From: Salvia splendens | Lineage: Eukaryota > Streptophyta > Magnoliopsida > Lamiales > Lamiaceae | Assembly (NCBI RefSeq): GCF_004379255.2 | Contig: NC_056048.1 | Span: 496,001 to 560,000 of the forward strand | Reading direction: 5' to 3' | DNA: 64,000 nt | Shown here: positions 45,598-57,792 of the stretch, piece by piece | Numbering within the stretch: position 1 is the first letter of the stretch | How the letters are laid out: the number at the start of each line of letters is the position of its first letter | Program-made: the position numbers and the translations under genes | Notes under the pieces: model-generated | Told to the model about the DNA's origin: nothing | What the model saw: only the letters and a program-made list of their open reading frames with translations | Databases searched by the model: none

Positions 45598-47262
45598 TAG
45601 ACCTTTCTGGAAGTCGAGAAGTCATGCTCTGGTGACCAGTTCGTGAATCTAGGAATCCAGTGTCAAAGATAGTCCAATTACAAGATAGATCTTTACAATA
45701 TTAAGTACTATGAACGAAAAACTCAATATGCACAAAACATTAAACAGTTCTGATGCAAACCAATCTCAAGAGCATGAATGGCACTGACCAAAACTCATTT
45801 ACAATGTGGAGAGTAGAGATAAAATGTACACTAACCAATGTCATCTATCACAATGGCTTCAGCTACCTTGTCACACTTGGCATCTAACCTGCTGGCAATT
45901 TCACGGGCAAGCAACACCTGGTATTCTGTAATGTCCTGCATTTTCAGTAAATTGGAAACACTTTTAAACAATAAACACTGCTGTAATAATACTAAGCAAT
46001 AAGAAGAAAGTTCAGATTATAGAAAGTTCAATTCTAGAAATGAAGTCAGGAGAAGAATTTTCATGCTGTTACAAATTGCATGTAGACAGTAACATACATG
46101 ATTGTCCTTCATTGTGCGTTGTTACATACCATTGATAGCGGTGCCTGCTGAAGTTGGGTTTGCCATAAATAGGCTGGAGTTATCCCAAGGAACCTATTAG
46201 GGACACCACCAACCTCAGGTTCGGACGAGTCGGTTGCTCCGAATGAAACTGGAATGTTTGCTGATGTCCCCGCTCCAATGGCAGATAAATTTGTATGATT
46301 AGTCGAATTTGTACTTGAGCTGATAGTGACACCAGTACTTGTACTATCAAGCGAGCTCCTCGACGCTACACTCCATTTTTCAATTTCTTCCTCATGAATC
46401 TCACCATCTTTGGAGATCAGAGGAAGCCTCAATTTTTGAGCAGCTTCAGCAACAACCATCCGATGCTCAAGGGTCTCGTAAACCTGAAAATAACTCTATT
46501 TCAGCCATCTCCTTCAGCTCAGGTCTTAAATATAATATCCAAAGCCAATTCTCATCTATCTCATTCAACCTCAACTTAACAACACATTGGACTAAACCAA
46601 ACAGAAACATACATATAAGCACAGCATCAGAAGCTTTAATCGTGTATGTTAATACTTCAGTTCAGACTCTAATTGACATAATTTTGTGCACGTGTTTGCA
46701 GCAAATCACATCCATTCACTTTCAAATGTCTACCAAACTTTAATATTACTCGTAATTCAACGTTAGCAAACTGTTTGGAACCTGAGGCAAGCTCTTCAAG
46801 CCCAGCTGCGGATAAAGTCCCTGAATATCGCGAATACCGCCCAAATTAGCCACGGAAACCGCTTGCTGATACTCCTCCACCATCGCAATTGCCTCTATGT
46901 AAATCGCCTGCAAAATTGCACCGACACTCATCCTAATTTAAACGAGGAAACCTCCAAATCCGGCACTGCAATTAGAGGAAAAAATCGCATAAATAGTACC
47001 ATGGCTTCCAAATAACGCTGCCTCTCCTTACACATCTCTTCTCTCGCCTGCATTGCCAAATCAATCAAAAATACGGAAATTGAATTCGATCACGAGAGAG
47101 AGTCATTAGAAGCGGGAGAAAATTGGACAATACGAGCTGGAGATCGTAGTAGGTGGATTTGGAAATGAGAGAGCCGTCAGGTGCCAAACAATGGCGCTCC
47201 AGCTGATCCATAACTTGAGCGATGTCAGAGGGAAGATTTTGCGAGGCGAATATTTTCGCCAT
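43743..47262 (-). CDS. AUG4: AUGMIN subunit 4 (432 aa)
   Basis: Thirteen exons on the minus strand: 47262-47134, 47047-47000, 46907-46782, 46483-46130, 45935-45836, 45648-45603, 45464-45371, 45242-45171, 45048-44990, 44870-44802, 44727-44676, 44103-44026 and 43814-43743. All phases fit, giving 432 residues, normal for the family. Landmarks are QLERHCLAPDGSLISKS, GGIRDIQGLYPQLGLKS, LRLPLISKDGEIHEEEIEKW, VGGVPNRFLGITPAYL and LREYQGVDPHFDTIARQYHD. Most of the C-terminal half is predicted coiled coil. Augmin is an eight-subunit complex that recruits gamma-tubulin to the sides of microtubules, for spindle and phragmoplast arrays; subunit 4 is part of its V-shaped junction. The Ser/Thr-rich stretch at about residues 150-190 is a loop between helices. 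Intact. Intron 6 starts in a (TG)n(AG)n microsatellite. Confidence 0.95.
45560..45600. repeat. (TG)n(AG)n microsatellite in an AUG4 intron
   Basis: About ten TG units run directly into about nine AG units at the 5' end of intron 6 (minus strand). Confidence 0.9.
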
Positions 47263-47474
47263 TGATGAATTTCAGCAGCTTCAATTTGAGTTCAATCCAA
47301 CAAATTTCAGTGCTCTCTCTGAATCTCACCGGTTTCCAAATTGAAATGGGGGATTACCAAATGGCGTGAAGTGTTTTCAACTTAAAAAATAGAGAAACAC
47401 TAAACATTTCCTTTTTTCAAATATTTACAACTAAATTAAATAGGAATACTTAAAATTGATAGAAATCAAAACAA

Positions 47475-48180
47475 GACTAAAGTCTCAATTTGGTCCTTAA
47501 CATATTTGCATTTTTTTTCCAAAACATTATCTTTTGAAATATTAGGCCCCTCACATTTAAAATTGGATCACATTTGGTCCATTTTGGACGTTCCCGTCAA
47601 TTTTTTTACGGTATTAATTACTGTGTCACAAATCCGTCACTAATCTATCACTAACTGGGAGAAACTGATCTCTCATTAATCCGTCTACACATGCATAAAA
47701 TTAGTATTTATAAAGTATATAAATATAGGTATTTACTTTATTAGACTTTATAATTAAATGAAAGTGTATGTAATTTTATACTTATAGAAAAAGAGCCAAA
47801 TTTTATTAGGCTATATATAGGAATATGTAAATACGTGTCCGTCGATTTTCAATAATAAAATTTAGAAGTACTACGTTTTGGTACCACTTAATATTCTATA
47901 TTTTAGTTAGTTAATATATTACTTTAATTATCATTATTCTAATAATAGTACTTTCATGCTTCAATTTCCTCCTAATTTATGTAACTTACACGTAAATGAC
48001 TAAAATGACAATGTATAACAGATTGGTGACGGATTTGTGACTCGGTAATTATAACCGTCAAAAATTTGATGGAACCGTCCAAAATGGACCAAATGTGAGG
48101 GACCAAATAATTCAAAAGATAATATTTTAGACCAAAATAAAAAAACGCAATATATTAAGGACTAAATTGGGACTTTAGTC
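47475..48180. mobile_element. Non-autonomous MULE-like element in the AUG4/RNI intergenic space
   Basis: 706 bp with inverted ends GACTAAAGTCTCAATTTGG and CCCAATTT-type complement (right end GGGACTTTAGTC). The TIRs are about 170-200 bp and diverged. A perfect 10-bp direct repeat ATCAAAACAA flanks it (47465-47474 and 48181-48190), in the 8-11 bp range of Mutator-like elements. The core is AT-rich without ORFs. The TIR family is the one that carries THI1 at 60232. It lies 213 bp from the AUG4 start and 257 bp from the RNI-like gene start. Confidence 0.88.
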
Positions 48181-48436
48181 ATCAAAACAATTTACATTAA
48201 ATACGTACAACCTCAAGAAAAAGTTAATTAAAAATTACTCCTCCTTATAGTACTTTACATATTAAATGATTTTTCAAATTCACAATATTTGTAAAAAAGT
48301 TGAAAAAATTTAACCAGAGTGACATGAAAATGTACGTCGGCGGAAATGCGACGGCGGAGACAAACATCGTTATAACGACCAATTATCAGCCCCAAATTCC
48401 TACATTTTCGCCTGCAAAATTTCGTTAGCTTCTTTC

Positions 48437-50805
48437 ATGGAAAAGGGGAAATCCAAAGATTCTGCAGGAACAGTCACCACTTCTTTGCGGGTTCTCCACT
48501 TGGATAATCATTATTCTAAATCAACCCCAATTCCAAATTCCTTTTCTTTCTCCCGCCAATCTCGTAAGCGCTTGTTTCCCCTTTTCTTAATTTTCTAGGG
48601 TTCCGAAATTCTTGATTTTTTCGAGCTTTGCAGAATCGCTGAGCTCCAATAGGAGAAAGGCTCCAGCTTTGCTGAGTTTGTGCCTGGGAGTAGTGGGTTG
48701 CAATCTCGAAGACATCATCGATGACTTTGCCGAGATTGCCGTCGCTTTCCCTTCTGATATCAAGGTATAAAATTGGGGATTTTCAGAAAATTCGGTTTTA
48801 TGATTTTTCAATCAGCTGAATTTCTTATTATTGGGGTTTTGATTTGTGATTTGTAGATGGTATTGGTGGCTATTGCGAGAAGAAGGAAGCTGCTGAATGA
48901 TGATGTGTTGATTGCATTAGCTGATAGTTCATGGGAGATATTAGATGTGTCTGGTTCGGATGTTTCGGATTCCGGGCTTTGTCATGTTGTCAACATCTGC
49001 CATAACCTTAAAGCAATCGATATTAGGTAGCTGTGATTGAATCTTTGGTCTCATTGCATCTACTCGTGCATAGTTACTTAGAAAAGAGGCTTTTGTTGTT
49101 GAAATAAGGAGTGATTGAGCCTAATACAGGAGCTTTCACCAGATTCTAGTGCACATACATTAATTTTGGATAGTTTTGATTTTTCATGCAGTTGTCGATT
49201 GTCTCCGAATTAATACTCAGCTGGACACCTGAATGTTTACATGTCTTATACGATCAATTTAGTGAACAATGTAGCTGAATGTTTACGTCACTTTAGTTAA
49301 TGACGATGGCATTAATTCGCCACTTTAGCTTCCTTGATGGCATTAATTCACAGGAATTGATAATATTGTAGTCATTTCAAATTCGGCAAATTTCTGTCAA
49401 AATTTCTTTCAGTTGCTTAAGTTTGTACCCATGACCACTCACGTACTGGCGTGCTCCGTGTCTTTTGTTCAACAGTTGAAGCTCAGTTTGCAGCAAATTT
49501 TGCATTTTAGTTCTAACTAGACATATCTCTGTTTCAGGCTTTGCACAAGACTGACACCAACAGGAGTTTCTGAGCTTCTCCTGCATTGTCGTTCACTAGG
49601 GATATTAAGATGGGGGTAAGTGCATTATGCTTTTATTGCCTCATTGCTTTTACCGATTTATAGAGATTAGTTGTTGGTGGGAAGTTCAATGGATTATAAA
49701 GATTTTATGCATGTGTTGATGCAATAGTACATTATTTTTATACTGATGGTAGGCAACTAGGCATACACCGTAGACAAATTCATAAAAGTGTCAAGAGGCA
49801 TAATATGGCACAATGATGCGTCACTCAGTGATATTCCATGCTTAAACTTATGGTATAGGAACACCAGTGCAGAAAAGTCTTACGGAGTAGCCAATAAGGG
49901 TAAATGGGGAGGTGGGACATGGGAGGAGGAGCTTTAGACAATCGATGGAAAATTGATGTTTATCTTTCTCCTTCCATGAACTAGTCATGAAAGTTAATTT
50001 CGCTGACAGCTACTTCTAAAGAAATTGATGCATTTTGATTGCTAATTCTTCTGGCTATGCATTTTGTCATCGCGTGGCCCATTTTATTGGGTTTTGACAC
50101 GGAGAATAAACCTCCTAACTGGAAATGAACCAAAAGTTAGTATTGCAGAGGTTGCACAAGGAGTGACTATGTCGTTCGTAGATGTTTGAGTCTCTTAGAG
50201 CCCAACCTCAATGACGTAGGGGGAGACTCGTGGGAGGATCTTGATGCAGTGGAGCTGATTCAAGGTGCCTCGCTTCGTTGGCTTGTCTGGGTATGCTGTT
50301 TCTTTTCACTCGACATTCATGTCTGTGACATGTGGTAGTTTACAAAATCTACAATCTTGCTAACTCGCCAACCACTATTTTACAGCCAACAATCGACAAG
50401 GATTCCCAGGAGACCTTAACTTCTGAGTGTCCGGGGATTGTGGTCAATCTGAAGCCATCTCTTTTGGGTTACCGAGGAACTGAAGTTCCACGAGAAGCAG
50501 TAATGCACCTTGCATTAGATGACCCTATTGTTGAAGATATTGATCCGAAAACGTGGGCAGTTTCTGGATGCAAGCCATCTAGGACTCCACTTCTACCAGC
50601 TGCATCTCCTAACGAACTATCCATTGCTGAAAAATTTAGGCTAGCGTTCCTGGATAGAGATACTCAGTTGGCACCAAAGAGAGCCAAAAACACGAGGCAA
50701 CACCAACGGCGTGCTGAGAGGGAATGGGTTACGACGGATATGAAGGCAAAAGCATTGGCACTTGCTTCCAAGGCTAATAAATCGATGAACCACCGGAATT
50801 TGTGA
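48437..50805 (+). CDS. LRR/RNI-like plant protein (355 aa)
   Basis: Six exons: 48437-48563, 48634-48764, 48857-49026, 49538-49615, 50149-50290 and 50386-50805, all GT-AG and in phase. The N-terminal two thirds are leucine-rich-repeat-like (LRVLHLDNHYSKS, LLSLCLGVVGCNLEDI, WEILDVSGSDVSDSGLCHVV, LRWGGCTRSDYVVRRCLSLL), as in the RNI-like superfamily of F-box/LRR and related proteins. No F-box is visible. The last exon ends in a conserved-looking tail, with DPIVEDIDPKTWAVSG and then basic KRAKNTRQHQRRAEREW. I recognise the fold type but not a defined function. It is divergent to AUG4. Intact. Confidence 0.85.
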
Positions 50806-51222
50806 GCCGAAACTTGTGGCTCAAAACTCACTTTGGATGGTTTTCTATAGGATTATAAATGGGAATGGGGTGTGATGTACATGCGAGTTGGTTTCATGTT
50901 TGAGGTTTCTTTGCCTTTGCATTTGTTAGGGCATCTCCACTATGCTCCAATTGTACTGTATTTTTTACTGTTTCAATAGTCAATTGTGTTATTATATCAT
51001 TGATACAGCTATGATTTTGCAGTTAACCAAACAATTTGGTAGTTTTGTTTCATTTCAACAATTGGCATAATATCCATAACTGAAACAAATGATACTTCCT
51101 CCTTGAGATACAAAGTATGCGAACATCCCAATTTTATTGAACCCCTTGGATGGGAATGTAAGCTTCCACTGAATTTCGAGCAAGCGATTTTCACCAAGAA
51201 TATCGATGCACCCGAAACCTCC
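50806..51222. other. Spacer between convergent 3' ends
   Basis: Holds the 3' UTRs of the RNI-like gene (+) and the aconitase gene (-). Nothing else recognised. Confidence 0.6.
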
Positions 51223-54200
51223 TCACTGTTTGCTTAAATTACGAATGACATACTGAAGGATGCCTCCATGGTCAAAGTAAGCCAGTTCGACCTGCAGAAT
51301 CAAAATAAGTCGGTCACACACTCCACCTAAATCATATTCCGTGTCTTTCCTATTTTGATAACCTAGGAAACGAACGAGATCTGGAGTTGCAAGGAAAAAG
51401 AGCAAGTTCGTACCTCAGTGTCAAACCGCAAGGTACATGTGAAAGATTTTCCGGCATCTGTTGTCACAGTAATATCTTGTCCAGGCCTAATATCGCTGAC
51501 CTTCGCTGGAAGGTCTATGGTGTAGCGCTCATGACCCGTTAAACCAAGTGTTTCTGCATCCTCACCAGCCTTGAAGCAAAGTGGAACTATACCCATGCCA
51601 ACTAAATTACTGCGATGAATCCTCTCAAAACTCTTTGATATCACAGCTTTGACACCCTGGTTTAAAGAATGGTCGACAAGAATAGAGTTAACGACTAATT
51701 CTGAATAAGAAAAGCAATGTGTAACATATAAAGACAGTATTGCAATTACCACTCACCTGGAGCATTGGCCCTTTGGCAGCCCAATCCCGAGAACTACCGC
51801 TACCATACTCTGCTCCAGCAATAACAATGGTATCCTGCCCAGCTGACTTGTATCTCTGAGGAAAGATCATATAAAATCACAAGACAACTTCAGTCAAAAT
51901 ATATATATATATAACCCTACAGTTCTCCTCCCCAACCCCTCTAATATAAGTATGTTGTGTGTGTGTTAGTGTGCATGGCGTGTTTGTGTCCGTACCATTG
52001 CAGCATCATATACAGACAGCTTCTCCCCTGTTGGAATGTGAATGGTCTTTGGTCCCACTTCGCCGTTCAGCAGTTTGTTCACTATTCTGATATTGGCGAA
52101 GGTACCCCTGGCCATCACCTCATCATTACCACGACGGCTACCATAGGAGTTGAAATCCCTTCGGTCAACGCCACGCTCCATTAAATACTTTGCAGCAGGA
52201 CTATCTTTGTGGATACTTCCAGCAGGAGAGATATGGTCAGTAGTGATACTATCACCAAACAACAGCAAGCAATATGCATCCTTCACTCCACGGGCACCAG
52301 GTGGGTCCATCGTCATGCCAGAGAAATATGGAGGCTTGTGTATGTATGTTGAGTTTGGGTCCCATCCATAAAGACTCGATGAAGGTACAGCTAACAGATT
52401 CCAAAATTCATTACCCTTTGTAATGGCCTCATAAGTACTCTTGAACATTTCAGGAAGGACGCTCGACTGAACAACCTGCACAAGTACAATTCAAATCCAA
52501 TTTATATATTGGTCCCGATCTGTATAATATTAACAAATATGGATAAGAAAAATATGCCTGTGCAATTTCTTCACTGCTAGGCCAGATATCCCTGAAATAA
52601 ACACTTCTCCCATCTTTTCCAGTTCCAATTGGCTCTTTCTCAAAGTCGATATCAACCTGGAAAGTACAGCACGAGAAGGAGAAACAAGGTAAATATTTTT
52701 GGCAAATTCCATGGCCAACCTGGCAACTACATTAAATATAGCCCTCATAACTTTATGAATGGTTTCTGACCAAAGAACAGAAAACAAACACATCTAGCCC
52801 ACCACACTTTTGCTTGAGCAGAAATGGACGAGTTAGTCATATTACAACATAGTTTGAGATCTATATATCTGACTGCGTATCTGTAACAGATTCGAATACC
52901 TAGGCAAGGTCCACTGGATAGTATAAAATTAAAGCTGATCACATCCTTTCTATTTGTAAAATTAATTATCCAATGCATACAATGAGTTTTATGAAATAAA
53001 GATTGCTAATATAACAGCATTTAATCAAAACTTAAGGCATACCGTTCCAGCTAGTGCATAAGCCACAACTAACGGAGGTGAGGCAAGATAGTTAGCTCGG
53101 GTCAATGGATGAACACGACCCTCAAAGTTTCTATTTCCAGAAAGCACGGCAGCAGCAACAAGGTCTGGCAAATCAGAAGAAGGTACTTCAGTACAATACA
53201 ACATATGAAAGTTGAGAGACCCACATAGCATAACTTCGTGCATTTTATATTGACTACATGCATTCAGCACTCAATAACACCCATTCCCACCCATCGTCAA
53301 AGATCAGTGCTATATCCAAAGCAGAATACTTCCAACATACCTAAATTTTGTCAATAAAAAATATTGAAATCTATAGCAATTAAATTTTGGTCAAGTGACT
53401 GTTGTGTTGACCAATAAAGGAGGACAAAACAATCAGCGGACAATTTTATCAAAAAGTCCAAGAGAGGGAAACACATAATACCATTGTCAGCTATAATTGA
53501 AGAGACTGATTCATCAAGATCTCCAGAATTTCCAATACAGGTTGTGCAACCATAGCCAACAATATTAAATCCTTGTTGGTTCAAGTACTTTTGCAAACCA
53601 CTACAAGAAGTAAAGACAAATTACTATTGATGGCAATGGTATCGAACCCAAGCAGGGGGGAAATCCCCATATGAGATCCAATAGAAAATATAGTACCTCT
53701 GGAGCAAATATTTTGTCACAACACCAGAACCTGGGGCAAGACTTGTTTTTACCCATGGCTTTACCTGTCCAATAGTTATTACACTACACATCAGAAATCA
53801 TAGCAGGAAGAATCTCACCATCAGTGACACTCAACAGAATTGAATAGAAAGAACAAATAAAACAAAAGACAAGCATATAACACAAACCTCTAACCCCAGC
53901 TCACAAGCCTTCTTTGCAACAAGAGCTGCTCCAAGCATGACACTCGGGTTTGATGTGTTTGTGCAACTTGTAATAGCTGCAATAACAACACTTCCATGCC
54001 TCAGTTCTGCAGGTTGCCCTTGGAATGAGAACTTCACTACCTTCTCTTGTTGTTCCTTGGGTACAGCAAAACCCTGAATAAATAGCAAAGAAAGTTATAA
54101 AACCAAACAAACGCAATCAGAAAATAATAATAATAATAATAATAATAATCATCATAATAATAATAATAAATATATAAATAATGTCTATGCCACATGAGAA

Positions 54201-57200
54201 TAATATGGTCTATATTTTTCACATCTACTAGTCATCCAAAGGAAAATCTTATAAAATGTTTATCTACCTTGAAACCAACTTTATTATCCAGACACGAGTG
54301 CCAATCAGATTTCATATCTTTCAAAGGAACTCGATCATGAGGCCTGCATAACACAAAAAGGATTTATTATGTGTGTTTTTGTCAACTCTTTCCATTTTAT
54401 GATGAGAGAAATCATTATAACTCGATCAATTCGACGCCAGAAAATACATTTAGCATACCTTTTAGGACCTGAAATACAGGGTACGACTTCAGCAAGATCC
54501 AACTCCAGATACGATGAGTACAGTCTCTCTTGTTGAGGCTGTGCAACCAATACTCTTGAGTAAGCCACAGTTCTCTATCATTATTACAAAACAACTAAGA
54601 CTAAAAACCAAAATGTTATTATTGTACCTCCTTGTAGTCTATGAACATTTTGTTTGCACGCAAGTACGCCTCTATCATTTCAACCTAGATAAGTTAAGGA
54701 AAGAAACTCCATGATCCCTGGACTCAAAAAGTTGTGGGCATTGTTGCAACATAAAAATATGAATACCAACCGTCTCATCACTCCTTCCAGTCAACTTCAG
54801 GTATTCTAATGTTACATGATCAACTGGGAAGAATCCCATGGTAGCTCCATACTCGGGAGACATATTTGCAATAGTCGCCCTATCCGCCAAGGATAACTGA
54901 CCCATTCCCTCACCTATAAAATGGAGATTAATAAATAACTTCTAAACCATTACAAAAACATATATAACCATTCAGTTCACAGCAGAATTACCATAGAACT
55001 CAACAAACTTTCCGACCACGCCATGTTTTCTCAGCATTTGGGTGACTGTTAAAACAAGATCAGTTGCAGTGACCCCATCATGCAATTTCCCAGAAAGCTT
55101 AAAACCAACAACACCGGGCAGAACCATGCTCATTGGCTACAATTAGTACAAGGAACAAGAGTGATATTAACTGATTGGAAAAATACGAAAATGAATGAAA
55201 GGAAATTACAAAGCAACTAATGTTACATATCCATAGACATGAGAGAAAAAATTTGCTACACTAAATTTGTATTTTGATGAGAAAATCACATGTTGTCAAT
55301 TTCAAGAAAAAAATAAGAGATGGTTATGCAAAAGAATAGCACAGTATTACACTATCATAAAGGGCATCGCAAAATATTTCTCCAATGAAAATAGGTATAG
55401 CATAAACAGGTTCAGATATCAGAATAAACAATTCAAATATATCTTCACCAAAAAGTAAATCTCTATATAATCTGCAAAATCAACAAAAGTATAAATGGTA
55501 TAGTACATGTCAAAAACAGCCACAGCTTACCTGCCCAAGCATTGTAGCCTCAGCTTCAATTCCACCAACTCCCCATCCAGCAACACCCAATCCATCAATC
55601 ATGGTGGTATGAGAATCGGTACCAACAACACTATCTGGGTAAAGGATGCCTTCAGTATTGAAAACAACCCGTCCAAGATACTCCAGATTCACCTGTTGTT
55701 TTTTACATATCATCAATGTGAGATTGAAGTATTGTACAAAGTACAAGTGTTATGCTCATATTACAAGCTCCCATATCTGGAAGATATTCAGGTACACAAC
55801 TAGAGTTCAAGATCAAGATCAAGCTAAAATAGATTTTGAGTTTATCATTAACACAACCGATGATATGTGCCATACCTGATGGACAATACCAGAACCAGGA
55901 GGGACAACAAGCATGTTGCGGAAGGCAGTGGATCCCCATTTAAGAAAAGCAAACCTTTCTTTGTTTCTCTTGAATTCAAGGTCCATGTTAGCCTGAACAG
56001 CATTTTCTGATCTGGCTACATCAACCTGAACTGAGTGATCGATGACAAGATCTACAGGAACCTGGATACATTTGGTACAGATAAAGACATCATCAGGAGC
56101 CATTATATGAAAGAGATTACACAAGAAAACATGTGTATACACATCATTTCATGCAACTAGAACTTTCAATGTGCATGTGTATAGACGGTCACATAACAAT
56201 ACACAATTGCTTAAATCTAAATATCATCCTTCAGCAAGTACCTAAATAGAAGATTATAGCACAAACGGAGAAGATACTTACCAAAGGATTGATTTTGTCT
56301 GGATTGCTACCAAGGTCCTTGATAGCCTCCCGCATAGAAGCAAGGTCAACTACGGCTGGAACTCCAGTGAAGTCCTACAGAACATAATCCAAAAGACAAG
56401 TTAAAATAACAAACCAGAGTGTATACATCAATTGTCAGTACTAGAAATGTGTATGCATCACCAAGATCATTTCTAATTTCCCCCACCTGCAGCAGAACAC
56501 GAGCTGGCTTGAAAGGGATCTCGACTTGCTTCGGTGCAGACTTTTCCCAATCAATAATTTTTTCCACATCCTCCTTGGTGACTTGGAAGTTGTCACAGTT
56601 TCTAATGGCCGACTCTAGGAGTATCTTGATGGAAAATGGAAGTTTGTCTGCAGCATGACACCATCATTAGAAGAAAAAAAAATGAATTCTTGTTACAGGA
56701 CTAAAAAATAACACAGGAGTGACACTGGAAGAAGAAAGAAAAAACAGAGGAACCACAAGAATGCAGCCTTACCAATTCTAGGATCGTTAAGGGCAGGAAG
56801 GCTATAGAAATTCCCAAATTCACCTCCTGCAGGCCTTGGAAGTCCAGATAAAATTCCATTGAAGGGATGTTCTGAAGCTGCATGTTTAGATAAACCTTAT
56901 ATTAAAACCATAACAAAAACTACAAAAGTACAAGCTGGAAAAATGCCCATTTACTTTTCTCAATGACAATATGATAGCATCTAGACTTGATCACTAGACA
57001 TTCATGGCTTCATGTGTGTGCATATATGTATTTGTGTCCATACATACACTTGACAACAAATCAAGCAGTTACCTCAATGAGCCCCTCACAAATTACAATA
57101 AAATCACCCATGGACGCATGTCATTTTAAAGATTGAATTTTTATCAAGTCCAGACACCTTCCATATAAGTAGAATTGATCCAAATACATAAATAGCTATC

Positions 57201-57792
57201 AATTAGTTAATATTTCACCAGAACAGTTATGAACAATTAGTTCTCCAGCTGATCTTAGCAATACGCCCCACCAACACTAACACTTCATATCTAACTCATA
57301 CATATTCAAACAAATCCATCGAAATCAGATAAGATCAGCGTTTGAACAGCAATCACAACCACTCCGCCAAAATCAGAAAGCATCGCTACAAACTACACTT
57401 CAAAAACATCCCGATCACCGAAAACACATCAATTACGAGCTCTGGAATTCGTCAAATCACAAAACGAACTCTACGCTAGCAATCATCGATTAGATCACAA
57501 TAGAACTCAAAATCAGTGAGAACACATCCGTCATACCCATGGTAGCGATCTTCCGCTCGAGAGCAGGCGAGGCAGCTCCGATCTGAGCTCTGAGACCGAC
57601 ACGAAGCCGCGAATCAGCTCCGCGACTCCACCGGAGAGCCGACGAGAAGCTCGTCGATCGGCAGGAAGGAGGCGCTAAGGTTCGACAAGGCGGAGGAGAG
57701 AGAGAGGAAGCGAAACGAAGTGCGCGAGCTCTGAAAATGGGAGACGGTGATGAAGAGGTTGATGGTGAAGCGTAGTAGGTGGATAAGAACAT
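51223..57792 (-). CDS. ACO: Aconitate hydratase (aconitase), probably mitochondrial, 982 aa
   Basis: Twenty minus-strand exons: 57792-57537, 56877-56773, 56647-56487, 56374-56282, 56061-55876, 55692-55531, 55136-54992, 54913-54771, 54684-54628, 54538-54459, 54343-54268, 54073-53888, 53764-53697, 53600-53482, 53164-53043, 52656-52558, 52475-51996, 51855-51757, 51656-51414 and 51291-51223. The sum is 2,949 nt with all phases matching. It isomerises citrate to isocitrate in the TCA and glyoxylate cycles. The Ser/Arg-rich first 80 residues look like a mitochondrial presequence. The three [4Fe-4S] cysteines are present: C525 ([10 protein letters not shown]), C591 and C594 (YGCTTCIGN). Other landmarks are [14 protein letters not shown], the single 480-nt exon with [19 protein letters not shown], and the swivel-domain [15 protein letters not shown]. 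The intron after exon 16 starts with GC, not GT. Intact. Confidence 0.96.
54121..54180. repeat. (AAT)n-type microsatellite in an aconitase intron
   Basis: An ATAATAATA run with one TCATC interruption, in the intron between exons 11 and 12. Confidence 0.85.
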
